A stretch of 64,000 nt of DNA, taken from Paracyclopina nana. Its lineage: Eukaryota > Arthropoda > Copepoda > Cyclopoida > Cyclopettidae. The stretch is taken from positions 4,774,001 through 4,838,000 of the forward strand of contig JAGUCH010000003.1 of the NCBI GenBank assembly GCA_019096065.1, in the 5' to 3' direction. This document shows, in pieces, positions 37,921 through 48,056 of the stretch. The first letter of the stretch is position 1, and each line of letters opens with the position of its first letter. The translations under genes and the position numbers were made by a program. Under the pieces are notes generated by a model. That model made no database searches. It had not been told where the DNA came from and saw only the letters and a program-made list of their open reading frames with translations.

Positions 37921-39530
37921 AATGCGTATTGCCTCATTGCAAGCAATAGCGTTTTACACTCCAACGTGCTAGAAAAATCAAAACTCAAAGGCAACTTAAC
38001 TGTGAATTTTTTAATGGCTTTCGTCGGGTTCCCGTTCGGCTTCTTCTCGCCACCCTCGCCCTTGCCTTTCTTCTTGAAGCATTTGTCCGCCCCATGACCC
38101 TTCTTCTTGCAAAATTGACAGGTTGGTGCCTTCGGACAATTTGGTCGGAGGTGCTCTTTACTTCCGCATTCAAAGCAACCTCCATGCTTCTTCTTCTGGC
38201 TTGAACCTGCGGCCTCAGCCCCAGCATTCGAGCCCATGGCCTTTTTCTTGCGATAAGCAGTAGGCCCAGCCTTCTTCACGGTAGGGTTCTCGTAACCCTC
38301 TTCGGTGGCTGTATTAACATCATACATATTGCCATCCGATTTGAGCTCATCCATCGTTGCTTTGCCGCCAGCTAAGTTGTCGGCCTTGATAAGCTCTTTC
38401 CGTAAGGCTTTATTAGCTAGAGAGCTCATATAGAGGTACTTCATTACCGTCTCTATGTCCATGCTCTCGAACTCGGCTGCTTTGCATTTCAGCTCAAATG
38501 CAGCCCAACTCGTTCCATGCAGCTCGCTTGGGTTTGTACTTTTGTGACGAAAGCACTCCAGTCTTCTCTTAGACAATGGAAACGCCAGCTGGAACTCGTT
38601 TACTACGATCCTCTCCATTGAAAGGATCCAAGGAGTGCCCACATTTTCATCTTGTATGAAAAGGGGCGATTCCGCACTCAACTTTGCTGAAATCTTGGCT
38701 GATAGATTGGCATCAAATAATACCAGACTGTAAGTGTGCTGGGCATCGATGGACTTCTTCTGGATCTCCGACTCTTGAACGTAGGTCTTCCAAGTCCTCA
38801 AAAACAACTGCAGCTCAATGGCTGTAGCACCAGTCTTCAGCGTTTTCGGCTTCAAATTTGCATCCGGCTTGACAATTTTTCTGTCCTCTGATGCCGGTGC
38901 ATTTGATGCCGATATGGCAGTTGGGTTGGCCTTTTCGTACCGGCCTGTGATTGCCAGTGCTTTCAATTCCAGGGCATCCTTTCTCTCGAACATCTCCTTG
39001 ACCTTGTCAGCTTGAGTGACTCGGGTCTCGTCCGGCAGGTTATTTAGAATCTGCATGATGCTATTCTCCTGGTCGACCAACTTTTGTTTCAGCTTCTGGA
39101 GCTCTTTTGCTTCTGAAACTGAAATATCCTTCTGCCTTTCCAGGGCCTCGCATAGCTTCTCTCCGGCATTCATGTGCCTGGACAACCAACTCTTGTGTCC
39201 ATTGAGACTATGTATTTGTTTGGTGAGGTCCTCGAGTGCTCTTGCACCTCTGGCTTCGGAAAGCTTTCCGATTGCCAATTGCAAGTCAGTTGGATTCTCC
39301 TTCTCGGTCATCGCTAAATTTGCTCTGACCACACTTGTATCAAATGTGTCCTCGTCACTATTTGTGGCTGCCAAAAGCGTATCTTCGGGGCCCTCCGCTT
39401 CTTCTTTGGCTTCTTCTAAGGCTTTCACTTGCCTTTGAAGTGCTGCAAATACGTTCTGATCTGCAGTATGCCACTCTTCTTCGCCAGCACTTTTAATTGA
39501 GTCCTGGCTCATGGACACTTTTGTTGACAC
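37917..39530 (-). CDS. gag: gag of the nested Gypsy
   Basis: 537 aa. The N-terminal third is acidic and coiled-coil-rich, the centre is a capsid-like region (LQLFLRTWKTYVQE ... RRLECFRHKS), and the C-terminus has two CCHC zinc knuckles (CFECGSKEHLRPNC and CQFCKKKGHGADKC) within Lys/Gly-rich sequence. It ends at TGA 37917-37919, overlapping the pol ATG (37918-37920). Confidence 0.85.
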   Translation of the reverse strand: MSTKVSMSQDSIKSAGEEEWHTADQNVFAALQRQVKALEEAKEEAEGPEDTLLAATNSDEDTFDTSVVRANLAMTEKENPTDLQLAIGKLSEARGARALEDLTKQIHSLNGHKSWLSRHMNAGEKLCEALERQKDISVSEAKELQKLKQKLVDQENSIMQILNNLPDETRVTQADKVKEMFERKDALELKALAITGRYEKANPTAISASNAPASEDRKIVKPDANLKPKTLKTGATAIELQLFLRTWKTYVQESEIQKKSIDAQHTYSLVLFDANLSAKISAKLSAESPLFIQDENVGTPWILSMERIVVNEFQLAFPLSKRRLECFRHKSTNPSELHGTSWAAFELKCKAAEFESMDIETVMKYLYMSSLANKALRKELIKADNLAGGKATMDELKSDGNMYDVNTATEEGYENPTVKKAGPTAYRKKKAMGSNAGAEAAGSSQKKKHGGCFECGSKEHLRPNCPKAPTCQFCKKKGHGADKCFKKKGKGEGGEKKPNGNPTKAIKKFTVKLPLSFDFSSTLECKTLLLAMRQYAL

Positions 39531-39735
39531 TTTTTTGTTGTGATGCTGCCAAGGGTGGCGGAACTTTCACAATTCCACTCACGAAACCTTCTCCGGCTGC
39601 CTCTCACACTTTGTTGTCGTGATGCTGCCAAGGGTGGCGGAAATTTTCCACTCACAAACCTTCTTCGGCTGCTTCTCAAACCTTCCCTCTTCTAGGAAAG
39701 GGCCTCTTATGCAAAGAGACTGAGAACTGACGCCA
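39531..39735 (-). repeat. Leader of the nested Gypsy with a tandem duplication and primer-binding site
   Basis: The segment TGATGCTGCCAAGGGTGGCGG with its neighbouring CTTC-GGCTGC sequence occurs twice (about 39540 and 39617), a tandem unit of about 77 bases. The primer-binding-site-like TGGCGTCAGTTCTCAG (element sense) abuts the 5' LTR. Confidence 0.55.
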
Positions 39736-40032
39736 TGGTTGGTCCCGACCTCGTGGGTGACACTTAAGGCACTACTACTCGAGCTACGTCGGTTGGATCC
39801 CTGGTCTTGTACCAGGAAACCGTGAGCACTACTACGCCGAGATTTACCAGATCGAGGCGAACGTATCCACTTTGATACGAGATGTGTACTGAGTGTAATT
39901 CAGTGCAAGCTTAAGCAATACAGAAAGAATGAATGAGTGCACGCGCGCGCTGGGGTAACAAGGGAGTATCTACTATAGCTATAATACACGTGAGAGTCAA
40001 TATAGGGAAGTATGCTTCAACATGATACAACA
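39736..40032 (-). repeat. 5' LTR of the nested Gypsy
   Basis: 297 bp, apparently identical to 32543-32839, followed by the ATAGG target duplication at 40033-40037. Confidence 0.9.
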
Positions 40033-40520
40033 ATAGGTACCTCATTGACGATCCGAAACTTTACACATAAAGTTACCTTAGTGGCAAGAGGGCTTTCCTT
40101 TGCCGTATAACGTAATAGTTCTAGAAAAACGTCCATGTCTTCATAAGTTTTAGGGGCAAATGGTACAAACCCTTGACGTTTGGAACAAGCTTTGTCGATG
40201 GTGTTAGGGGTACTCTCTTCTCCAACTGCCAACATATTCCCAATATGGACCAAGTCCTCCTTGTCCTTAACTTCTTTTACCACGGTGTCAATATTATTCA
40301 GGACGCCAATTGTTGATTGCAAAAGGCCACTGTAATCCTTCGTATCTAACACCATAGCCTTTTTCACCATTCTAGGATGATGGACCACTCTAACTGGAAC
40401 TAGGGCATGTCCGGAATGGCAAAGTGCCTCATCCAGTACGAACTGAGTATTTGGGTAGTTGGACAGGCCCCAAGTGCCAGATCCCAAAAGGGTGAGTATG
40501 AAGGCCAATTCAAACGACAT
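40017..40520 (-). pseudogene. env-like gene of the giant element, 5' part
   Basis: A start with a clear signal peptide (FELAFILTLLGSGTWG) and an ectodomain-like sequence with several Cys (LDEALCHSGHAL, DKACSKRQG). The reading runs up to the nested Gypsy and ends in a stop just inside its LTR. The remainder lies at 31139-32539. The interruption is the only evident lesion of this gene. Confidence 0.65.
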
Positions 40521-40758
40521 CTTACCAGCACAAACTCTGATCAGAAACTATTTGGGCCCCAAGACCGCTAACTTTCCTTATAAACCCAGACAAGTATGGG
40601 CACGCCACCTCACTATGTCTAGACATTCTTTGCTTTTTTCCATTGGTTTTTTATTATCATAGCATGTCGACATGTATGGTAAAAAGTTAAGAGTATTGGC
40701 CCACAACCAAGTATTTTATCAATATGTACAATTCGATTCTGAAGGGTAATTTCATTTT

Positions 40759-42135
40759 TTAGAACTGCCCGACAAATCCATTAATCGCCTCAGTGAATAC
40801 CTTGATGTCGCTGGGGGTCATTTCCTCCATTTTAGCCTGGAGGAGATAGTTCACACGCTCCTTATTCTTATCGACTTTGGAGCGCTTAGCGTGCAAAATG
40901 TCTGGTCCATTCGTTCCTGTGCCAAAAGGGCGCCCGCGCGCTACATCGGCGTACAGTCTAGGTCCTCGCCTTGGTTTTTGTTGCCAAGACTTCTCCACAA
41001 ACGCAGCTAGTTTTTGGGGCCTGGCCCCGGCTGTGTACCTCACGCATTGCGGATATGTCCCAATGGCTCGATCGACAAACTGGGCTACCATGGTAGGCAG
41101 GAGTGCGGTCATATCGATCTTCACGTCCAATTTTCGTGGTGCTTGAGCCACGCCATTGTTAAGGCAGGACGGCGGTCCCACATACAGTTGCACGTAAGGC
41201 GACGTCAAATCATGGAACATCCGCGGATCCCAAAATGATGAGTCCAATGTTGGCATGATCTGAATGCAGCCTCGCTTGGTATAATGTTTGGAGACTACTA
41301 CAGGGAGTTGAGCTCCACCCTGTCCACGGATTCCATGCACATAATACCCAACAGCTGTTGGGCTCTGGACGGCAGACCAACTCCTGACATTGGCCAACTT
41401 ATGGACATTCTCGTCATATTCCATCTTGTCAGGCAAGTTGTAGACTGGTAGATTGTCTAGCATCGGAAATATAACAAGAAAATCGGGAATCTCCCCTCCT
41501 TTACTCACTGGCTCGATAATCAATTCAATGCAGTCAAAGTTTTTCACCTTCAATGGCCTACGAGGCTCGGTCCGTTCATAGGGTTCTCCATTTATCCTGA
41601 TCGTTAGGTCAAAAGGCACCTCCTTTCCAACAGTCATGACCTCTTTCGTAGCTATCTTCAACAGGCTTGCATCATAATGCTGCTGTATAGTAGCTCTGGT
41701 CCGGCTCGCCTCCCTCGCATAGGCCTGTAGGCCCTCCATGTGGGGAGGCCTGATCAAATCCTCAAATGGCAATGGGTACCCCAAACTGGAGGATACCCTT
41801 TCCAATGGGACCTCGAGGGGTTCCTCTTGGTCCTGGTGTCTAGTCGTCTGATTTAGGGCTTGGTTCTCAGTATTGACAGCAGGCATGTTGCGATCCATAA
41901 CTGGCTCATCATCCTTTAGGAGCTCACTAACCTCATGCTCGTTGAACTCTCCAGTCTTATCAGTCTCCATCATGGAGACCAATGCAGATTCTCCTTCCAT
42001 GGCTTCGGTGATCAGAGACATCCTTAGGTTATCGAGGCTATTCAAGCTATCGCTCATTTCCAGACTGTTGCTGTAGGGCCGTAAACTGCCCTTTTTATAC
42101 GCATCTTTACAGGTATGCCCCACACTCTCGGGCAT
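40759..42135 (-). CDS. Unknown 458-aa ORF of the giant retroelement
   Basis: Open from 42135; an inner ATG (MSDSLNSLDN, residue 28) may be the real start. The N-terminal third is acidic and Leu/Ser/Glu-rich. The rest looks like a folded, beta-rich protein (PFDLTIRINGEPYERTEP, DCIELIIEPVSKGGEIPD, SPYVQLYVGPPSCLNN), and the C-terminus is basic (QQKPRRGPRLYADVARGRPF). No Cys clusters, signal peptide or membrane segment are seen. It lies in sense between the integrase region and env. I do not recognise it. The mix resembles virus structural or nucleic-acid-binding proteins, which is only an impression. Confidence 0.6.
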   Translation of the reverse strand: MPESVGHTCKDAYKKGSLRPYSNSLEMSDSLNSLDNLRMSLITEAMEGESALVSMMETDKTGEFNEHEVSELLKDDEPVMDRNMPAVNTENQALNQTTRHQDQEEPLEVPLERVSSSLGYPLPFEDLIRPPHMEGLQAYAREASRTRATIQQHYDASLLKIATKEVMTVGKEVPFDLTIRINGEPYERTEPRRPLKVKNFDCIELIIEPVSKGGEIPDFLVIFPMLDNLPVYNLPDKMEYDENVHKLANVRSWSAVQSPTAVGYYVHGIRGQGGAQLPVVVSKHYTKRGCIQIMPTLDSSFWDPRMFHDLTSPYVQLYVGPPSCLNNGVAQAPRKLDVKIDMTALLPTMVAQFVDRAIGTYPQCVRYTAGARPQKLAAFVEKSWQQKPRRGPRLYADVARGRPFGTGTNGPDILHAKRSKVDKNKERVNYLLQAKMEEMTPSDIKVFTEAINGFVGQF

Positions 42136-42226
42136 TTAAATGCGTGGGTTGTCCCTTTTTTAAAAAACCAAGGTCATTTTTGTCTAGGTAAAAAAGAACA
42201 AGGTAACAGGACTTATACCACTTCCT

Positions 42227-42232
42227 TATAAG
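42227..42232 (+). promoter_or_regulatory. TATA-like box before the first antisense gene
   Basis: TATAAG on the plus strand about 195 bases upstream of the ATG at 42422, followed by a GC-rich segment (GCGCGTGCGCGC). A promoter role is inferred. Confidence 0.3.
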
Positions 42233-42421
42233 ATGGGCGCGTGCGCGCACGCTCATCGTCGAGTTGCACGGACATTTTTGACTTCCTAGGTCGAGAAACG
42301 TAGCGAGGGTGCAACAGGCAGTTGCAACTCTCAGCTTTCACTTAATGTTGATCATTCTCCCATCGGACTTCGTCCAAGCTGGTCACTTTTCTAGAGATAT
42401 TCCAATCCTAATCAACTCGCG

Positions 42422-43471
42422 ATGGTCATTTTAGCCTGGGTTTCTCTAACTCCAGAGGGCAGCTCTACAGAGGCTCCCACTGAGGTTCCAATCCAGCCAT
42501 CAACGGTGGGTCCTGCGCTAGTGGATTCTCAAACCACGGGCCCAGTAGGTCCTACTGTTGCTATTCCTGAGAGCGGCATTTCTGAAGCTGAGGGTGGACC
42601 TGGATTTGACCCAGCTCCTGTCGATCCCTTTGAGGTGGAGGTGTTTGACCCCCGAGATTTAATGCCAGCGGTACCAAATGGTTATCGTCCCGTTGCCCCT
42701 CAGAGGGACTGGATCGATGAGGTTTTCAATTATCACCGATACGGTGTAATGGGGTGGATCGGTCTTGGAGCCTCCATTGGGATGGCTTTGGTAAGTTCAA
42801 CTTTATGGCTAGTTTTGCGACTATGGCCAAATTTTATTTACCACCTCTTCCTTACAGATTTTGCTTGGCATGTTGGTGTACTTCTGCGTGTGGACATCAC
42901 GATGGTGCCGTAGGTTCGTGGCCACGTTTCGAGCTATTCGTACGGAGTCAGCGGCTGCCAGTGGAGCCATGCAAATGCTTCCAACAAAGGCCCCATCTGA
43001 GCATGCAGCGGTATTCCACTGCTGTACACCAGAGGTCCGAGCTTTGCCACCAGCCCCGATTATGCGTGACCCTGATGTCCATTCGCTCCAAATGGCAATG
43101 GCTGCCATGGACCCCTATGGAACACTACGCCGGAATCCCAGCATCATGTCCGGGCTGGCCCACATCTATGACGTCCCTAATCCCAAGGGCTGGGTAAGGA
43201 CCTATCAATTTATGAACTGTAAACAGGTTACTCATGTACTCTTTTTCATGCACCTTTTCAGGTACCTGTTACTGAAGGGTGTGGACCGCGGACTTTGAAG
43301 AGACGATCTCGCCGGGCTCGAGCCCGAGATAACCGTCGCTTGGATTCGGCAGCGGAGTCCATTCCGGACAAGGACGAGATCACTGAGGCTGAACCTCTCT
43401 CCATCGCAGATGAGGACCAGGATTCCGCCGAGTCAAAGGCTTCCCAGGACGTGAACAGCGATGCCAACTAA
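42422..43471 (+). CDS. Spliced membrane-protein gene, antisense to the giant retroelement
   Basis: Three exons, 42422-42790, 42858-43193 and 43262-43471, each a whole number of codons (123, 112, 70), separated by 67- and 68-bp GT-AG introns; 304 aa. The N-terminal part is rich in Thr, Pro, Glu and Val. The first junction falls inside a hydrophobic helix that is complete only after splicing (GLGASIGMAL plus ILLGMLVYFCVW), followed by a basic RWCRRF. The C-terminal side is Met/Pro-rich and ends with a basic patch (KRRSRRARARDNRR) and an acidic tail. It is a predicted single-pass membrane protein with cytoplasmic C-terminus; no signal peptide is seen. AATAAA follows at 43780. Family unknown. It could be captured host or viral DNA, or an element-specific accessory gene. 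Confidence 0.65.
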
Positions 43472-43779
43472 GGATCGCCACAGACTTATTGCAAGACGAA
43501 GAACGCTTTCTTTTCGCACGTATTTAAGCGCGTTTTCTGTAACTTTTCGCACTTTGTACTTTCATCGCGTTGCAACTTTCTCACTTTATAACTCGCACTT
43601 TTCCGCAGTCTTCGCAGACTTTTCCACTTTTTCAAGAACTAGCAGACTTTTCGAGGCCTTGAAGACTTTTTTAAAGCCGGCTTTTGCACTTGCACTCGTG
43701 TTGTTTTTATTTTGATCTGATCTCAAAGCTTCCGATATACTCGCGTATATACTATAGTACTTGTATTCTATATATATGT

Positions 43780-43785
43780 AATAAA
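43780..43785 (+). terminator. AATAAA poly(A) signal of the first antisense gene
   Basis: AATAAA about 310 bases after the stop at 43471, on the same strand as the spliced gene. Confidence 0.5.
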
Positions 43786-43960
43786 GAATTCGAATTCAAG
43801 TGGATTAGTAGGTATTAGCAAAGCCGTTACCTTCATCTGACAGCGCTCCCAGACTTTACGTAGATGCACGTAATAAAAAGAGGCTTTTTTACACGAAATT
43901 TGGCCGATTTCAGACCGGATTTTTCTGGTAGCGCGCCTTGTTTACTAAAAAGTCCAAAAC

Positions 43961-44518
43961 ATGGCGGGCTTCCTACACGGCTTGTTCGTAAGTTTTTATT
44001 TCGATTAAAATCCGGTGAATCCTTTCGTTAAACTGTATCTTTTTCATTGGGAATGCAGAATCCTTCTACTACAACGGTGGCGCCAGCCACCGAGGCTCCC
44101 GTAGGGGCGCCCCCCGCGGCCGAGTCCGCGGCGGGGTGGCCCCAGCCACCTGCGGCCCCGCCCGCAGGCCCTTTGGGCCATCAGGAGGCGTGTCCTCCCT
44201 GCCCCGTTCAGGGCTTCGTAAGTGCATTATTCGTTATCTATTTGGTCAAAGCTTGACTTTTTTCTCGTATTACAGGCCGAAGAGATCCTCTAGGGCGTGG
44301 CCCTGAACGTGGCAGGGGCGGCCACGTATTACGTGGTGGTGCTCCCCGCCCTCGTCTGGGTCCACCGGACGAAGCCGAGAGGCCTCTACCGGCTTGTCAG
44401 CCGCGTGTGGGCGGAGCCCGAGGACCTCCCCCGCATTTCTGCGTGGGTCCTCCGCATGATGGGCGTGGCGGAGGCGGACCCCCTTGAAGGAGTCGTCTAG
44501 TAAGTCTAACTTATTCAC
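43961..44518 (+). CDS. Second spliced antisense gene, with an in-frame TAG
   Basis: Exons 43961-43987, 44059-44217 and 44276-44518 fit GT-AG introns of 71 and 58 bp, all in phase 0. Exon 1 gives MAGFLHGLF. Exon 2 is Pro/Ala/Thr-rich with a Cys pair (ACPPCPVQG). Exon 3 begins AEEIL and then meets TAG (44291-44293), after which the same frame stays open for 75 codons with a hydrophobic helix (LNVAGAATYYVVVLPALVWV) and a basic/acidic tail (HRTKPRGLYRLVSR). The plan (Pro/Thr-rich start, helix, tail, phase-0 introns) resembles the neighbour at 42422-43471. Exons 2 and 3 are very GC-rich. Whether the TAG is read through, mutated or bypassed is unknown. Confidence 0.45.
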
Positions 44519-44664
44519 TTAAGCTATCACAGCTCCACTATATTCATCTTATCTTTTTGCAGAAATCGTCTCGTTATCGGTAGGCCACCGCACCGGCCAG
44601 GGCTGGCCCCAACGTGGCCCAAGGCCAGCCCGCCCCCCTCGCCTGGAGGCCTCCCTTACGGGAC

Positions 44665-44670
44665 AATAAA
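44665..44670 (+). terminator. AATAAA poly(A) signal of the second antisense gene
   Basis: AATAAA at the end of the GC-rich block. A possible last intron (donor GTAAGT at 44511, acceptor TTTTTGCAG at about 44563) precedes it. Confidence 0.45.
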
Positions 44671-46501
44671 GTCCACGTTCATTGTACTTTTTGTGTCTAC
44701 TGTGTTCGCCGCAACTCATTTCGCGTTTACCTCAGCAGATAGCTCAGCCTTATGAAGCTCAGCACCTTTCTAGTCAAGTTCAGCAGTTCATTATCATAGC
44801 CAAGCACATTTCGAGTCCAATTTTTTACATTTCATGGCCAAAAGGACCGTAGACCATATCTCAGGTGTCAAGAATTGCATTTTAATTGCATAATTAATCA
44901 TTAGCGAATCATTAGCGGCCCAAACCCACAGATTCGGGCCTGTAAATAAGCTAGCATTCCAGCTCGACCTTGACGGCCTTGACACTGCAAACGATGCTTC
45001 AATGTTCAAGAAAAGCGTTTACTATAGCCCTGCATTCCAGCTCGGGCTTGATGCAGCACCATATTTGAGTGTCTGCGATTACTACCGGCCAAGCGTTGGT
45101 GCTTATGGGCTACCAATGCCAATTTGGCATCCTTTTTTCCTTGGGCATTCCGGCTCGGCCTTGAGTGCGGCGAAGGAAACGTAGTCCCTACAGGACTGGA
45201 AAACCGGCCGTATGTCATTGCACATAGCAAAAGCAAGCTCAAGCACTAGGCAATGGCACAATATTCTTTTCCATATCAGGCTAGAAGACGTGTATTTTTC
45301 ATTTTCTCACATGTCAGTCTACAATGTGTGCTGACCTAGCTTGTTTTGCTAGCGCTGTGTTTAGCGTAAATTGAATTCTCCACCAAAAAAGAGGGGATTC
45401 ATGTGGCAACTGCAAGATAGCCACATTTCAGCACTTCTTTTATTTAACAATATGCCTAATCTTTGTGCACTTTGAACCTTTTCTTCTGTTAGTCCATCTG
45501 GCGGTCATTAGCGGTATCATTATAACATTAGTCATTTTCATTCTCTTGACTTTTATGTAACGTTTTATTTTATTCCTTGTACCCGCCTAATAAATCCCGG
45601 AATTTGGGTCACCACTCGAGTCAAGTATGGCCATTTTTGAGTTTAGATAAGTTCAAAAACCTTCCCAGGTGAATTGTAGGTGCACCGGCGGTTCCACTCT
45701 TCATTGTTCGTTTTAGCCTTGGGCAAAACGTTTTTAGTTCGTGGTTAGGCGCATGGTGGCGCCACCATTCTACATCTCCAAGCGAAGCCGCTCAAACTGG
45801 ATTTTTCTAGTGTGGGAGCGTCTCTGGATTTTTGTTCCATAACAACTTTTTGCCCCCCTTGGAGTCGGGTATCTGTTCAACAGAAACTGGCTCAGCGTCT
45901 TTGCGCCATGCAACTCACATTTCAGTCTATCTTGCTCAAATGTTTTTTGTCTAGCCATTTTGAACAGACTCATCGATTACGTTTTTATCTGTTATCACTG
46001 AATTGCATAGCTATTATAGCTCTGCATTCCAGCTCGGTCTTGATGCGTGCATCAAGTTCGGGTGCTCATAGCCGAAATTAATTTAAAAGATTGAGGTTAT
46101 CAGCACCGATCTTTTCAGCTAATTTCGGTTAGCACTAATAATAAGATCCATAAAGCAAATTTTGCACCTTTATGTGCTAGTGTTCAGATTTATAGTTTTT
46201 GTGGCACTTTGCCATTTCCAGTTTTATCTAGAAATTTTGTTTACAATACTTTCTCAGAGCGCGAGTGCGCTCAAAATTTGTGAAATTTTTGGGGCGCAGG
46301 CTGCATTTCCTGCGGCTCGTATATATACTCCCCCCTCCACAATTTTCTGCATTTTGTGGGAACTGTAGTGAGCAGTCACACAAAATTCAGGTAAGTATGT
46401 TTTCGAATCTTTTACTATAAAAGATCTTATCGGCTAGGCTAATTTTATTCAATGTTATTTAAACGATGGCGCCCGTGGGCACCATCCATGATATCAATAA
46501 A
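44671..46501. other. Non-coding middle of the giant retroelement
   Basis: No convincing ORF. The phrase GCATTCCAGCTCGG followed by CTTGA recurs near 44953, 45032 and 46023. At 46319-46326 a TATATATA box is followed at 46391 by a strong donor (TTCAG|GTAAGT) on the plus strand, possibly the promoter and first exon of another antisense transcript. Confidence 0.35.
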
Positions 46502-48010
46502 CTAAATCGTGCCATAGTAAGGAGAGAAACACGGCACATATTGAACTTTATTTGCATTTAGAATTACAATTTCGTTTGTCACACATAGACTGTTGGGCAA
46601 ATGAAATGTAAAATGGTATTTTATGGGGAAACACTTGTTCACCTCCAAGGTACCCCAGTTGTATCCAAAGCTGATGAGTTCACCAGCATATAGGTTTTTT
46701 GTTGTCTTTAGTAGCCACAAAGGAGCGGCCCATTCCAATAGAGAGTGGGTCCCTACATTTTGTCGAGGCATGAAGACCATAGTTTGGGCTGATTATTCGC
46801 CCAGGCACAAAGCTGTACTTAGTATTTCAAGATCCCTTCTTAGGGAGATGAATCCCATTTTTGTACAGATTTCCATGTTCCATCCTACTCAAAGTCCGGA
46901 GGCGTCACGCCTAGACCTGCGTTATGCAACCAGGTCATGGTCGAGACACTCTGATATTATAGGCACAGTAGTCGTTGCAACAGAGTGTTTGTTTTATGGC
47001 ATATACTACTGTGGTATCGTTTCCATGCCAGAACATGTGTGATTTATAATCGTCCTTTTTTATCGATGCCCAATCCTCATTTCAGAGGTTGTGCATTTTC
47101 CTAATTTCTTCTGGAAGTTTTCAATATCGTTCCAAGATTTTATATAGTAATGCTGCCAACACAAGCCCTCATGCGTATTGTGAGGTTTATTGTGTCCCAC
47201 TTGCACAGTGCCTAGTGCCAACTTTTGCTGTACTAAGGTACGAATGTCCCAGTAGCTATCAATCCACGCAAGGCATGGAGTGGATAGCGGTTCTATTTGG
47301 GCATAGCTCAGTGGAGCTTTAACCATAGTTTTCAAAGCATATCTATTCAGATGGGGCATTAGCCCCTCTGGTATTACGCCCATCTGCAACTTCCCTCTTG
47401 CATGGCGTGTTCATAGTACTTTACTGTATATAACTTATATAACAGTTAACTTTATTCAGGCCAATCGGCCCATCGTCTTTTGTAAGCTTGGTCTCCTACT
47501 ATAGTAGTAAGGGGCAAGCACACGTAAGTACCGGTCAAATTTTGATTTGCATCGGTATTTGTCAGGAAACAGGACAAAATTATTTGTCCCATCAATATTG
47601 TAAAAATAACCTACGCAAACTTCATTTATTTTGTCAAAGCAAGCGAGGTTTGGTTTGTTGTTGGATTGAACAATCCCTGGAGGAAGTCCAAATCCAGTGC
47701 TTTGTGGCTTCCATCATTTTTATACATACTTCTAGAACCGCTAACGAACTGCAGAGAGTATGTTTCGTTAGTTGTTTTCTTGCTGTCAATGTACTGTTCA
47801 GCAACTTATCACCTTTATGCATATTGTACCTTACTGGCGGGCATGTGAAGAGACATTGCCCGTTCGTGTCCATTTCTATGATCTTTTTGGCAAGTGGCCA
47901 AATTCAGGTCCGCAATCGACATTTTGCATTAACTTACTTTTGGGTGCGCTTGATTGGTAAAACGGTGCGCCCATATTGGACTGACAAAGTAAAGGTAGTG
48001 ACCCCATAAA
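46502..48010 (-). pseudogene. Decayed coding tract of the giant retroelement
   Basis: Protein-like sequence in sense direction jumps between all three frames. Pieces include 47873-47634 (MDTNGQCLFTCPP), a continuation near 47650-47465 (EVCVGYFYNIDGTNNFVLF), then after an AATAAA (47456-47451) and TATATAAG a second run with 47389-47060 (GLCWQHYYIKSWNDI), a piece near 47040-46930 (FWHGNDTTVVYAIK) and 46780-46502 (PLWLLKTTKNLYAGELISFG). Cys and aromatic residues are plentiful, unlike random translation. It looks like one or two former genes with many small indels. The last piece faintly resembles the end of a SET domain, but this is not reliable. Confidence 0.4.
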
Positions 48011-48056
48011 ATATGGGCACTAAGATTACCGTCATCACGTCCTTTCTTACGAATCT

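Larger units (their letters stand above)
32543..40032 (-). mobile_element. Young Ty3/Gypsy element nested in env
   Basis: 297-bp LTRs with TG...CA ends at both sides, ATAGG target duplication (32538-32542 and 40033-40037), polypurine tract (GGGGGAGG in element sense) next to the 3' LTR, and a primer-binding-site-like TGGCGTCAGTTCTCAG directly after the 5' LTR. Carries intact gag and pol plus two accessory ORFs. I saw no difference between the two LTRs, so insertion is recent and the copy may be competent. Confidence 0.9.

Noticed and set aside
46502-46780. SET domain ending (YAGELISFGYNWG)
   Set aside because: Only a short match to the last SET block; the Asn-His-Ser-Cys motif is not seen and frames are broken, so not annotated as SET.
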